A DNA stretch of 64,000 bases from Raphanus sativus (GCF_000801105.2 NC_079519.1:14585828-14649827), one strand, 5' to 3'. Positions 22,715-34,585 are shown, counted from the stretch's first letter. The notes: generated by a model from the letters alone, not told the origin. Numbers and translations are program-made.

Positions 22715-22899
22715 CACCCGATGGTGAGGTAAATAAAATAAAACATAATTAATTAATATAACAAGTTAGAATGAATAAACCTGATCGACAAGATGTCGAT
22801 CGATTCGTAGTGGTATACGTCGATCGTTAGTAATGGTCGTGTGGTGTCGAGCGATATGAATGGTGAATGTCGGTCGATGAAATTATCATTCTACTTGGA

Positions 22900-23040
22900 T
22901 CTAATAAAAACTGCAAAATAAATTCGAAAAAGAAAAATAAAAGCAAAAAGAAAAATAAAATAAAAATAAAGAAAAAGAAAACCTAATAGTGGGTTGCCTT
23001 CCACTCAGCGCTTGGTTATAGTCATTTAGCTTGACTGTGG
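22900..23040 (-). repeat. T-rich tract and GGCAACCC motif of C
   Basis: On the minus strand an AAGCGCTGAGTGGAAGGCAA motif is followed by a long T-rich low-complexity stretch (A-rich as printed). B has the same pair at 41485-41700, so it is a conserved landmark downstream of the coding region. Confidence 0.65.
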
Positions 23041-23271
23041 AAGGTGAGTGACTCATGGGGTGCAGAAACTGCTGATTACCGGACAGCAATCATCAATCTT
23101 GTGTCTCCTACTATTGAACCATGTGGCGACGAAGCTTCTTGTGGCATCATCCGCTTGTAGTTACTTCTTATCTATCTGGAGGACTGTATCTTGATGTTTC
23201 CTCACAGAATTCTCGATGTATTCGATTTTGTCAACTTTCCAGTCGATGGTCTGGTAGGTATGTACGGACAA

Positions 23272-25149
23272 TCATTTCAGCTCACTCTGTAATGCATCGA
23301 TCCTGTCCAGAATAAACTGATCTCGGTCTGCTAAAGACTCGGTGTCGATCGATGCTACGAGATACGCGTCGGTCATTTCGCTGAGGGGTCTGTCGGTCGA
23401 CTCAGCATCCATTGTGTCGATCGACTGTGAACACTGTCCTTGGTACTGCAAAGCACGTATATTGCCCTTCATGTGGCGAGTAGTTCTGCAGAGGCTGTTA
23501 ACCCGTTCGTTAACAGTGTAGTCAATGGTATCACAGGTCCCGTTGAGTCTCCTTTCCATAGCATCCATAGCCTCGTACAACTCATGTTTAAGTTCATCAA
23601 CTTCTGCTGTAGTGCCTGCTCGTCTCGCTAGTGGTGGCTGTCTGTCGATCGATATTAGTTCAGACCTGTGGATCGATGGAAAAGTAGCATTCTGAGCTTG
23701 GTCATTCTGGCGAATTGTGTCCAACTCTTCTGTAGGAGATCGATCCTCTTGCTTAACCATTCGACATTGTTGTTGAGAGGGTTGTAGACGTCTCCAATCC
23801 GTGTATTGATGTAAGCAACCTCCTATTCATCTTTCTTAGGTGATGAACATTCTGGTCTGTCCATGGATATAGTCTTGCCGATGTCGATCGATGGTACAGG
23901 TACTCTGTCGGTCGATTCTGATGGCGTAGCCTCTTTCTCAAGCATGGTCAATATGTTTCCAAGCTCCACTCTTATCTCAGCCATATCATTCTGGAAGTCC
24001 TTGTAACTGACATCCGAAGGCTGGACAGTGTCTTCCACCAATGTGTGCATGTTTGCCTCAAGGTGCGCCTGAGCTCGCCATACATCAGTCACCATATCAT
24101 CCACCTCCTCTCTACTGTAAGGTATTGGTGGTGGTGTGTATGCATGGTAGGGGCGTCTGTGTATTGGAAGTCGTAAGCAACCTTTGTGAAAAAGGATGCT
24201 CTATCCAAAAGTCTCTTTACTTGCTCCTTGGTAACATGGATGATCTCACCATCAACTCCTCTAGCATAGCCAAACTCATCTCTGTAGACACCATATTCAT
24301 CCTTAGCTTCCCACTTGAATCTCCTGGATCCATCAGTATTGAAGGCACGTCGTCCGAACTCCAATCGTCTATCGGGCGATCTGACTCTTGGTCTGTCGAT
24401 CGATCCGGGATATCCGCCGTCGATCGACGGTGTTGAAACGATGTCGATCGATTGTGAATGTTGAGGTTGACCGAAGTGTTGAGGAACTGTATCCTCCCTC
24501 GTGTTGGTGTTGTGGTTGTCCTGAACGTGATGTAGGATGTCTGCTTGGCTACGTTGCTGTGTGAACAGGTTTTCCGGTCCATTAGCAACTTGGAGGATGT
24601 CTGCTATGTCCTCTCTTGTTATGTGCAACACTCTTCCATCCATAGCTCTTGCATAGCCATCTGTGTCCCTGAAAATTCCAAATTCATCAGGTGTTAGTGA
24701 AACGTTCCTGACATCATAAGGTTCATGAGATCTCGGTTGAGCTCTGTTGAAGGTGTCGATCGATGGTGTGTGGTGGTGGCGATCGATGGTGCACGTCTAG
24801 CTGCACGGTTGGATCGAGTGAACATGTTGTTGCAGTCTTCCATTGATGAATCTCTGAATGCTGGAAGCTGCTGGGTAGAAGGTGAAAAGTTTTGAATTTT
24901 TGTGGCTTGAGTTGTCAACCTTTTATACCCATGTGTTGCCCTAATCGGTGAAATTCCGATTTTGTCCTTTAAGTCGTCCGGGTTAATATCGATCGATATT
25001 ATACTGGCAATGTCGATCGATGGACGATGTCGTTTTGCTGGATGAAGTAGATAATCGATCGATGGTGGGCGGTTGATGACGATCGATTGTGGGAATCGAA
25101 ATGCAAATCTGTCATTTCCAAGTAATTTTCCCAAGCTCTTTCTTCCCAA
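23272..25149 (-). pseudogene. Ser-Ile-Asp-rich frames of C with a duplicated 33-residue module
   Basis: Several open stretches (25149-24694, 24643-24089, 24104-23823, 23760-23272) in shifting frames. They are rich in SID, IDR and RSID runs from TCGATCGA octamers. A module of about 33 residues occurs twice, around 24680-24600 (DEFGIFRDTDGYARAMDG then RVLHITREDIADIL) and around 24290-24200 (DEYGVYRDEFGYARGVDG then EIIHVTKEQVKRLL). It resembles the gag N-terminal motif of A and C. The last frame has coiled-coil-like helices (MDAMERRLNGTCDTIDY). They stand where reverse transcriptase should be. Function unknown. Confidence 0.55.
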
Positions 25150-25267
25150 AAATCTTCATCAAATTCTTCACTGTGGTCTCTACTGTGGGAAAAGGTGGCT
25201 AGTCTACTGCAAAACTCTCATGAAATCCGCTATCCGCCCAACTCCTTACTGAGTAATCATCTTCCTT
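25150..25267. other. Short gap between C protease and the Ser-Ile-Asp frames
   Basis: About 120 bases with no recognisable signal. Confidence 0.4.
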
Positions 25268-25920
25268 TTAGTTGGGTGGGATGTCGAAATTCGGGTAGCA
25301 ATTATCTGGTAGATTGAGTTGATCATCTGGTGGGTCTCTGTCGATCGATGATCCATAGTTGTTGTCGATCTCCTCCGACTTGCAAGTGTCGATCGATGAC
25401 GTCAAAGTACTGTCGATCGATCCCGAGTACTCTGTTTCATACTCGACTTCACAATGACAAACTGCGATGATACCAGTATCATCTTCCTTTACCACTAATT
25501 TGGCTGGTGGTTGGCCAAGCTTGACAGGGTCGTAGTGGATATCTGGATCTATCATAGTCAAGCACATCCTGTTGGTGTTCATGTCACATATGGCTCCTAC
25601 TGTAGCCATAAATGCTCTTCCAAGTAAGAGGGAAGAGTTCCAATTTAGCTTGATGTCTAGGACATGAAAATCCACAGGGACGATAGTATCACCAATATGT
25701 ACCTCCAGGTCTTTGATGAAGCCTCTAGAGTTTCTCTGAGAGTAATCCACGAAAGTAAAGATCTGTGGTGAATGCTCTACTTGCAGGCCCAGATGTCTGC
25801 CATGACCTTTGGTAAGATGCTGACTGATTAACCAGTGTCACATAGTGCATGAGGAAATTCAATCCCTTGTACCACACAGGGTATTGCAAACTTCCCAGGA
25901 TCACTCTTCTTTTAGCAAAG
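25268..25920 (-). pseudogene. Athila C aspartic protease
   Basis: On the minus strand the sequence gives DPGKFAIPCVVQGIEFPHAL, then the active site CDTG (codons at 25831-25839), a TAA in the next codon, then SVSILPKVMADIWAC. A second stop follows shortly. The open part from 25750 reads FIKDLEVHIGDTIVPVDFHV and LNWNSSLLLGRAFMATVGA, the flap and C-terminal part of a retroviral protease. The tail has SID repeats. A protease without any polymerase downstream is the oddity. Confidence 0.8.
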
Positions 25921-26271
25921 TAATCCTTTTCCTCATCTCTTCTCTGACGTTGTCAAACCTTCTCCTAATGTCAGTTTCAGTCTCCCTTGTTTCTCTGAAG
26001 AACATCCACAATCTCTTTGTGAAATAAACCTCCGCGCAAAAGGTTTCTCTGGTGGGATCCCGATAACTCTCTTAGTGAAACCATCAATCTCCTTTTCATT
26101 AGCTTCCCTCTTAAGTTCTTAGGAATCTTCTCCTTCCAACTCCTTAACCTTCTTCCTTCAGTTTCCTCTGATGCAGGTGTAGTGTCTGAAAGGTTACCAG
26201 TTATGTCGGTAGGGGTAGCTTGTGGTTTCGGTGTGGGTCTGAGTGCATTGATTCGGTTGCTGTCTATCGAT
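25921..26271 (-). pseudogene. C gag C-terminal/protease linker, interrupted by D
   Basis: Remnant coding between gag and protease with basic, Lys/Glu-rich stretches in broken frames. It is cut by element D at 26276 and resumes at 38039. Confidence 0.5.
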
Positions 26272-26276
26272 GTAGT
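26272..26276. repeat. Target site duplication of D, left
   Basis: GTAGT directly before TGTGAGGGG. The exact copy follows the other LTR at 38034-38038. Confidence 0.92.
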
Positions 26277-26823
26277 TGTGAGGGGTAAAACTCACACCTA
26301 GATTTTAGATCAGGTTTTATGTTTAGAAAGGTTAGGGAAAGATAACGTGGGCTGAATCCCGTAAGAACTTATAGAATGAGTTGGATTTGTATTGATAATG
26401 TGATAAAAGAATGGTTACAAGAAGATGTATCTCTCGATGAATATAAAGATTACAAGAGTATTATGATAAGAATGTTTTGTGAATGTTGAGTAAAAATATG
26501 AGTTGGATCGGATTCTCTTCTTAGTCTTCGACTCTCTCCTTTTATAGCCTTGGACTTCTCTAAGTTGTCTCCAACTGACCTCCGGGATTTCTCCACTTGA
26601 GATGGAATCCGCAACAGCTTCCCCTTGACCGGGTCCCGCGCTTCTTCTTGTTGTGACGTGAGCTTCCTCTTCGTCGTGACCTCCTTAGTTAGGATCCTTA
26701 GCTTTCAGCCTTCGGCTCTAGCTTAGCTCTCTTTAGACTTCGAACTCGCGATGAGCTTATCGCGGCCCATCATCATCTTTTATTATCGAATAATCAGCTC
26801 CCGGGCCATATTCGGGCCCAACA
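26277..26823 (-). repeat. 3' LTR of D
   Basis: 547 bp, TGTGAGGGG to GGGCCCAACA; on the minus strand it starts TGTTGGGCCCG. A minus-strand TATAAAA box lies at 26540-26546. Confidence 0.93.
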
Positions 26824-26836
26824 GTTGCCCCTAGCT
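26824..26836 (-). other. Polypurine tract of D
   Basis: Minus-strand AGCTAGGGGCAAC abuts the 3' LTR. Confidence 0.75.
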
Positions 26837-27038
26837 CTCGAGATGAGGTTTCGTTATTCTCGGGAGCTAGACCTAGCCGCCCAAGCTAGATTCTCTTGTT
26901 GAGATCATGATTACTAGCTATCTCAACCGCATTTACTCTTATCCGATCGGACGGCTGTGATCTGTCTTTAACTAAATCGACGGCTTTAGATTAAAGCGAG
27001 TTTGAAATTCAATTCCCGACTTTCGAGACATGATGGGA

Positions 27039-27045
27039 TATAAAG
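27039..27045 (+). promoter_or_regulatory. TATA box for the D antisense gene
   Basis: TATAAAG in a GGGATATAAAGCTGAG context, followed by a pyrimidine-rich leader and then the antisense coding region from 27318. The placement between 3' LTR and gene suggests a promoter separate from the LTR. It is a sequence-only inference. Confidence 0.45.
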
Positions 27046-27317
27046 CTGAGAGAATTAACTCCCTGTCTCTCCACTTTCTCCACGCCTCTCGACGGTTTCC
27101 AAGGTAATTCACCCTCTTTCCTTATTTTACCGTTTTTTCGTCATTATTTTTTTTTATCCGCTTCTCGATCAATCTAGTTCTTCATCCTGAACTTCTCTCT
27201 GAGATTCTGCCTTAGATCGATTCTCTTCTTTTGCTTCCTATTTTCCTTCTCCTTTACTATCATGAGTCGAAAGAAGGTTCCGGCAAAGTTCAGATCTCAG
27301 CCTCCGGCGCCCGTATT

Positions 27318-29772
27318 ATGAAGGTCAAAATGGAAGCTGGTGAGAAGATGACGGAAGCCAAGAAGAAAAAGAGTAAAGACTCGATCGGAGCACGAGTTAA
27401 GAGAATGAAGAAGAAAGGCGGCAAGAGCGCCTCCTCCGGTCCTCACTTTCCTTCCCTTTTGAAGGGTCAGGACGTTGTCAATCTTGCCGTTCAAGCTCAC
27501 AGCAAGAGTGATCTTGTTAGAGCTTGTGCTGAAAACGAGAACCCCGAGACCGCTCCGGAGGGTTGGTTCTGCGTTCATGAAAAATATATCTCCAAGTGCC
27601 ACCTTAGATTTCCTCTTCCTACCCTTTTACTGGATCTCTTAGATCATTACCAGCTAGCTCTTCCTCAACTTTGCCCGTCGGTCATCCGAGTGATAAACGG
27701 GTTCATCACTAGAGCCAAGGAGGAAGGAGTTATCGTTGGGCTATCTGAGTTAATGAGTCTCTTCTCGATAAAGGAGAGCACCTCCAAGGATGGCGGGAGC
27801 GGTACCTACTATCTCCCCTGTCGTCCAGGGCTAGGCGTTTTCAAGTTCTCGGCCAGTGATGATGACTGGCGTAGGAAGTATTTTTATGTCAAGATTGATC
27901 CTTCGACGGTTCCTGTAGGCCGTGACCTCAGGAACTCGTGGTCTGATATTTCCGGTTAGGATTTTAGGGATATGCTCACATGTTTATCTTTGTTTGTCAT
28001 GTTACGCTAATTGTCTTTTGACTCCTTTTGCAGAAATCAAAGATCCTGTCAAGTTATCTAGCAAACTCACTAGAGCTCTCTACAGGAAGCTACAGCATAG
28101 TCCTAACACTTGGGGGGCTTATACCACTTCAAGAGTCGGATCAGCTAGGTTTCCTGAACGATACCAGGCGTCCTTCCCTGATTCAGTGACGGTTGCTGGT
28201 TTAGAAGGTAATCTTTTATTCTTAATTCATGATTTTTACTATCCGAATTTGTCTCACGCGATTAATGAATCTTTTTCATGTCTTAGTTTCTGAAGGTGAT
28301 TCCGTTCTCGAAGTTTCCTCCGGAGCAAGTACTTCCTCGAAGACTCAATCACAGAAGATGCCAATTCAACCTTCCTTCCGTTCCAGGGGTAGATCGACCA
28401 AGGCTGCCAGCTCCTCTAGAGGGAGTGACAAGAACCAGGGAGGATCCTTCCTTGACTCTTTGAAGGAGGTTCTTGATGAAGGAGGCTCTGCTCCTGCTAA
28501 AGGTGTTGGCTCTTCGGAGCCTAAGGTTCAGGAAGTTGGCCTTCCCTCCGAGGTCCCGATGACTGAGGCTGATCCTCAAATAGTGAGGGATCCTCCGGAG
28601 TTTGAGCCTCCGAGGAACAAGAGGTCCCAAACTGACCAGGTTGACAGACCTTCGAGGTCTTCCTCCTCCTCCTCTAGAGGAGGAACTGTTGGCTGGAACT
28701 TTGCTCATTCGAAGCCTGGATCGGTTTTGGACGATCCGTGGGGTTTGGCTACTCTGATGAGGCACATGAAGAGTCCCGGGTGTTCCCTCCCCTCGATCTC
28801 TAATCTCACGCACAAGGATGAGTACGTCGATATTGCTCATCACATGGGTCAGGTATGAAGTTTATTTCATTTTTCAGCTTTTTCTTTGGAAGATTTTGCT
28901 AAATCGTTTTCCGTTTTCTGCAGCTGGCTGGTGCTATCAACAGAGCTCAGTTCAAGTTTGAGGACGCTGTACACAATGCCCCTAGTGCTGAGGAACTAGC
29001 CCAGGTCACTGAATTAGTCAAGGCCAACAAGACTGAGCTCAACCAGACTCGGCTCTGATCTCGGATCTTCAAGCCGAGGTGAAGAGACTTGGCTCTAAGT
29101 GTGATGCTCAGCAAGGGACGATCGAGAGCCAGCTGATTGACCTCCAGGTGAAAAATAGGAAGATTGGGGAGTTGGATGCTGCTCGGAAGATATAGCCGAG
29201 TATCAAGTCAAGGAACTGATTTCCACATCTCAGAACAGCCAGAAGAACAAGGAAGCTGAGGTCAGGCTAGCCGTCCGGAGAGGAAAGAAGGAGGTAGCCG
29301 AAGCCTACAACAAAAATTCTGCTTGTTGTTAAGGAGAAGTTCTCCAAGAAGAAGGACGAAGTCGACCTCCTGGTTCACGCTCAAGAGATTCAAGCCAACA
29401 CCGAGCTCCTAAAAGACATGCTGGATGGCGAGATTAAGAGTGCTCAAGACGAGTATGATCACTTGGTGGCAATAATGCCGGAAGCTGTTGCAGCATACGA
29501 GAAAGCTCAGGTCTCGGACTTCTCGATCGGCAAGCTCCCTCTTCCCCAACTTTCTGAGAGCTCAGGTACTTTTGAGGTTAATATGTTTAATCTCTCCTTT
29601 TCTGGAGAGTTTGGTTCTAATTTGGGATTGGGTGGGTTCTTACTCAGCCCCAGTCGAAACCGCCTCTGGAGGAGGTAGCGACAAGGAGATGGAGGAGGAG
29701 GTTCCTGAGGAGGAAGATCCAGCTGGTAAGGGAGCTGAGAAGAGCTCGGATGACAAGAAGTTTAAGAGCTGA
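27318..29772 (+). pseudogene. Tat antisense extra gene (aORF) of D
   Basis: Opposite strand to pol. Exons about 27318-27954, 28034-28207, 28287-28852 and 28924-29772 join in phase with GT-AG introns. The N-terminus is very basic (KKKKSKDSIGARVKRMKKKGG). A Transposase_28-like domain follows (EEGVIVGLSELMSLFSIKES, GTYYLPCRPGLGVFKF). Exon 3 is Ser-rich with a basic stretch. Exon 4 is a long coiled coil (AQVTELVKANKTELNQ, later DMLDGEIKSAQDEYDHLVAI) and an acidic end. Damage: TGA near 29057, further frameshifts to 29420, and a one-base shift near 29635 before the last 40 codons. The upstream ATG at 27261 is in another frame. The C-terminal exon matches F 60586-60985. Confidence 0.72.
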
Positions 29773-31083
29773 GGCTCTTTCATGTTTCTAAGATTTCTGC
29801 CCGATGGGCTTTGTTTCATTTGTTTCCAAGACTTATAGCCTGAGGAGGCTTTTAAACCTTTATCTGTTTGCACTTCGAATCTTTGTTAGCCTGGGAGGCT
29901 TTTAAACCCTTGTTTAATTTCAAACTTGTTTTCGTTTCATTTTGAGTTTTTGGCTTTAGTCGTGAAATATGACATTTTGATCATAATCGAATTTTATGAT
30001 AAGTCTGGAGGACTTTGGTCGCTTAGTTCCTTAAGAGGACATCTTGGAGTACTGGATTAGCTTAGGGTTTTTTAGAACCTAAGTTTAATCTGACACCTTA
30101 GGTGGGGTTCCTGGAACCTGAATTTGCTTGTGGGATTTTAATACCGTTGAGATTTGCTTAGGATTTTAAGACCTTCTGAGGTTTGATGAGGATTTTAAGA
30201 CCTCGAAGATTTGATAAGGATTTTAAGACCTTGGATTTGGTAAGGATTTTAAGACCTTGGAGATTTGGTAAGGATTTTAAGACCTTAGAGATTTGGTAAG
30301 GATTTTAAGACCTTAGAGATTTGTTAAGATTTTAAGACCTTTAGGTCCAGGTTCGTCGAGACTGATATTGCTTGAAGGATTTAAGACCTTAGGTCCTATG
30401 TTGGCAGGGACCTGTTTTGTAAAGAATGGAATATCGAGAATAATTTCTTTATTGATAATTGATACATGGTATCATAGTAATCATACAATTGCTGTATTAT
30501 AACGNNNNNNNNNNNNNNNNNNNNNNNNNNNNNNNNNNNNNNNNNNNNNNNNNNNNNNNNNNNNNNNNNNNNNNNNNNNNNNNNNNNNNNNNNNNNNNNN
30601 NNNNGGTTTGATGAGGATTTTAAGACCTCGAAGATTTGATAAGGATTTTAAGACCTTGGAGATTTGGTAAGGATTTTAAGACCTTGGAGATTTGGTAAGG
30701 ATTTTAAGACCTTAGAGATTTGGTAAGGATTTTAAGACCTTAGAGATTTGGTAAGGATTTTAAGACCTTAGGTCCAGGTTCGTCGAGACCTGATATTGCT
30801 TGAAGGATTTTAAGACCTTAGGTCCATGTTTGCAGGGACCTGTTTTGTTAAAGAATTGAGATTCTAGGAATAATTTCTTATGATATTGGATACATGGTAT
30901 CATAGTATCATACAATTGCTGTATTATACGATCATCACTTGCTGTGTGGGCTATGTGATTTTATCAGACATATGCCCCCTTTGATTATAGTGAACGAAGT
31001 ATTGAATGAGGTTGGGGCTGCACTCATAACGGAGTTGCCTACGTACCCAGTCAAGGGATCAAGCCTAACGTAAGTTCAGGAAT
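29773..31083. repeat. D convergent zone: palindromic repeats around a gap
   Basis: Non-coding zone between the ends of the antisense gene and pol. It holds repeats of a 28-bp unit with a GGATTTTAAGACCTT core (about 30170-30350 and again 30605-30775), a 100-base gap, and a minus-strand AAAGGGGGCATATG tract at 30969-30983 like an internal polypurine tract. The 3' edge of pol is followed by a block (TTGACTGGGTACGTAGGCAA on the minus strand) that is conserved in F. Confidence 0.8.
30505..30604. other. Assembly gap (100 N)
   Basis: A run of exactly 100 N. Sequence after the gap (30605-30930) repeats sequence before it (about 30175-30504) with mainly one-base indel differences, so the two sides are probably the same DNA assembled twice. 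Confidence 0.95.
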
Positions 31084-32330
31084 TTAGAGGTACCTAATGA
31101 TAATATCTCTTAAGATTCGTGGCATTCCACGATCTGATTTCAGTACCCGGTTCGCACCTTTTCGGAGCTTGTAAACGCCAGGTCGTACCACGTGGATGAT
31201 CTGGTAGGGACCTTCCCAGTTGTTCCTAACTTCCCAGCATCTGTTCTTTGGTTCCTTCGAAACTTTCCTAAGTACTAGGTCACCTACAGCGAACTGCCGG
31301 AGCCTGACTTTAGAATTGTACTGTCGTGCCATTGCTTGCTGATAGTTCTGAATGCGAATCAACGCTCGGTCCCGTCTTTCCTCGATTAGATCGAGGCTGT
31401 CGGTTAGGAGCTGATCATTAGCTGCGGATTGACGTACAGAGTTCCCGGCGGAGGCTACCAGCAATGGTTTCAGCTGAACGACAGCTTCCATTCCCATATG
31501 CTAAGGAGAAAGGAGTTTCTTCTGTAGCTTTTCGTGGGGTGGTCCGACATGCCCAAAGTACTTCAAGTAACTTCTCTGATCATAGTTCCTTCTGGGTTCC
31601 AAGGCGTTTCTTGAGGTTTGCTAATACTGATTATTAGCAGCCTCCGCCTGTCCGTTACCTTGAGGTCGGCGAGGTGATGAGAAGGTCAGGCGAATATTCC
31701 ACTTGTCACAAAATATTTTGAAATCGTGGGATATGAATTGTCCTCCATTGTCAGTTTACGATTTCGTATGGGACGCCGTGTCTACACACGATTTCTTTCC
31801 ATACGAATTGCTCGACCTCGACTCTGGTTATCTGTTGGAAAGCTTCAGCTTCTATCCATTTCGTGAAGTAGTCTGTTAGGACTAAGAGGAAAGCGTAACT
31901 TCTTCTTTCCACTTTCCTGATGGTACTAGTGGTCCCACGATATCCATGGACCATCTCATAAATGGATAAGGGCGGATATGTTAGACAGCTTTTCCGCAGG
32001 TTGGTGTATAATCGGTGCATGCCTCTGGCATTTGTCGCATGAAGAGGAATAGGCCTCACAATCTGCAATAATGGTGGGCCAGAAATATCCTTGTCTTTTT
32101 GATTCTGATGGCTAGAGCTCTTCCTCCAGAGTGGTTCCCGCAAGAACCGTCGTGCATTTCTTTTCATGAGTCTCATTAGCAACGAGACCATGGACGCATT
32201 TAGGTAAGGTCCGGAAATGCTTCGTTTGAGGAGGACGGATTCAGTTACGCAATATCTCGCGCTTAATGCTTTGAGCTTTCGAGCCTCCCATTTATTGGGT
32301 GGAGTCTTTCCCTCCAGGATGTATTGCATG
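31084..32330 (-). pseudogene. Tat D integrase
   Basis: The N-terminal part has [20 protein letters not shown] and a zinc-binding region in broken frames. The core has [20 protein letters not shown] and [11 protein letters not shown], then a frame break at the second Asp. The C-terminal part (31497-31084) has [19 protein letters not shown] and VGDLVLRKV...NWEGPYQIIHVV. At least three frameshifts separate these blocks. It is closely related to F 58190-59460. Confidence 0.82.
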
Positions 32331-33260
32331 ATTGGAATTCTCCAATCCTCTCTTCCTACAACTTTGGTTATGAAGAGAACGAGGGAGGTTCCTGTTCGGG
32401 ACCTGGTGTCGTGGTGCCCCCGGAGGTATTGGTAGGATTAGGCTCCAGGGAGTCTGAATTCCGAGGAATACCTCCAGATGAATTTTTTGAGAGCTGTACG
32501 GCTTTCTGGTTTAACTCTGCAGATAATTGGGTCTGAGTTGGTGCCCCCGGGGGTATTCTTGAGATCAGGCTCTAGGGAGTCTGAATTTCGAGGAATATCT
32601 TCCATGATTTGGATTGTGTTCCCGGAGGTATGTTTTTTAGAGCTGCATATTCTGGTTTTTGGAAACCAAAATGTTGTGAAAACCTGGGTAGCTACCGTTT
32701 CAGGGCAGGTACCTTTGAGTTGCGCTGTTAGTTTGCTCTCTTTCTCAGCTTTAGTAGCTATGTCGATGCTTGGTTTCTCGATTCCTTCTACGGGTATGAT
32801 CCGTTTTACAAGGGGGTCTGACGTGGAAGCTAAAGCAGCCAACGCATCAGCTGAGGATTTCTCCCTCGTGGGATTCTCGTTAGCTCGAATTTGTCGAACT
32901 GCCTAGTGAGGTTCTGGACGACTTCGAGATATGCCTCCATTCTTTCGTCCCTCGTTTCATATTCTCCGTGAAACTGGCTAGCTACTAGCTGTGAGTCACT
33001 GTAAGCATTTAGCTCTCGGATTCCGAGGCTTAGGGCGAGCTTCAACCCTGCGATTAGTGCTTCATATTCAGCTTCGTTGTTTGAGGCGCTGAATCCGAGC
33101 CTATATGACTGCTCAATGGTTTCTCCTGCTGAGGAAGTTAGCCTTAGACCGATACCGGAGCCCTGTTGATGAGGCTCCGTCGACGTATAGGCTCCACTTC
33201 GGGATTTCATTTCGGAGTCTAACTGCTCGGATGTCAGTTCAATGATAAAAATCAGCAAGG
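32331..33260 (-). pseudogene. Tat D archaeal-type RNase H and linker
   Basis: 33258-32830 encodes a second RNase H with GSGIGLRLTSSAGETIEQSY, NNEAEYEALIAGLKLALSLG, LNAYSDSQLVASQFHGEYE and FELTRIPRGRN, the archaeal-type domain known from Tat elements. The first Asp block (VDGAS in F) is damaged (AYTSTEPHQQ). The linker to integrase (32842-32438) is Thr/Ser rich and contains two copies of a ~37-base segment (32429-32465 and 32569-32605), so it is variable in length. Confidence 0.82.
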
Positions 33261-34585
33261 ACCTGAGCTTTCCTGATGCTCGAGGTCTATACTCGTATCA
33301 TATTCGCTGAGCTCTATGGCCCATTTAGCCAATCGCCCTGACTGGCTAGGGCTGTGCAATATCATTCGTAATGGTTGTGAGGGTCATTACGAATGATCGA
33401 GTGCGATTGGAAGTAAGGTCGCAATTTTCTGGCAGCTGTTACGACTGCTAGAGCTAGTTTTTCCATTGCGGGATACCTTGTTTCGGCGTCTATTAAACTC
33501 TTACTGGTGTAATAGACAGGTCTTTGTTCGTTTTGTTCCTCTCGTACCAGAACGCCGCTGACTGCAGCAGTTGATACAGCGAGGTATAGGTACAATGGCT
33601 CTCCTACTACTGGTTTAGATAGGATCGGAGGTTCGGAGAGATATGCTTTCAATTGCTTGAAGGCTTCCTCGCATTTTTCGTCCCATAAGAACTTCTTATT
33701 ATTTCTTAGAAGCTTGTAGAACGGGAGACATTTATCGGTGGATTTGGATATGAATCGATTCATACCGCGATTCGTCCAGTCAATCTCTGTACCTCTCTGG
33801 TCGTCTTAGGTGACGGCATTTCTAGGAAGGTTGCTATCTGCTGCGGGTTGGCTTCAATGCCTCTTTCGGTTACGAGATAGCCTAGGAACTCGCCTGAGGG
33901 TACCCCGAAAGTACATTTAGTGGGATTGAGCTTCATATCGTACTTGTTAAGGATGTCGAAGCATTCCCTTAGTGGGAGATATGATCTTCTCCAGCTGAGG
34001 ATTTGACTAGCATGTCGTCGATATAGACCTCCATGGTTTTTCCAAGTTGTCCAGCGAACATCTTATTTACTAGCCTCTGATAGATAGCTCATGCGTTCTT
34101 TAATCCGAATGGCATAACCTTGTAACAATAGGTTCCTCGTTCGGTTATGAACGCAGTTTTCTCCTGGTCCTCAGGATCCATCATGATTTGGTTGTACCCT
34201 GAGAAGGCATCCATAAAGGATAGGAGTCGATGGCCAGCTGTTGCTTCAACCAGGCGGTCGATGTGAGGTAACGGGAAGCTGTCTTTAGGACAAGCTTTGT
34301 TTAGGTCTGTGAAGTCTACACAGATTCTCCATTTCCCGTTTTTCTTCTTTACCACTACGGGTTAGCTAACCAGTCGGGGTAATGTACCTCTCGAATGGAC
34401 CCCGCTTTCGTAAGTCGGTCAACTTCGTCGTTAACAGCTTGAGCCTTTTCGAGGCCTAGCTTACGACGCTTCTGTTTGATCGGTTTGAAAATAGGGTCTA
34501 CTTTTAGTTTATGGGTGGTGACGTTCGGATCTATTCCTTTCATGTCGCTGGTGGACCATGCAAAGGTTTTGACATTCCTTTTCAA
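33261..34585 (-). pseudogene. Tat D reverse transcriptase and RNase H
   Basis: Reverse transcriptase starts with the KGIDPNVTTHKLKVDP and DRLTKAGSIREVHYPDWLANP blocks, then KNGKWRICVDFTDLNKACPK, LLSFMDAFSGYNQIMMDPED and YKVMPFGLKNA. The catalytic box YIDD is intact at 34014-34025. A TGA near 34090 follows GLKNA, and a frameshift near 34360 splits the N-terminal block. The connection and RNase H (33763-33362) read CLPFYKLLRNNKKFLWDEKC and VSGVLVREEQNEQRPVYYTS. It copies RNA into DNA when intact. Confidence 0.88.

Noticed and set aside
30170..30350. Regular ~28-bp repeats that could suggest a CRISPR array
   Set aside because: Units are contiguous and degenerate with no unique spacers, there are no cas genes, and they lie in a plant retrotransposon.
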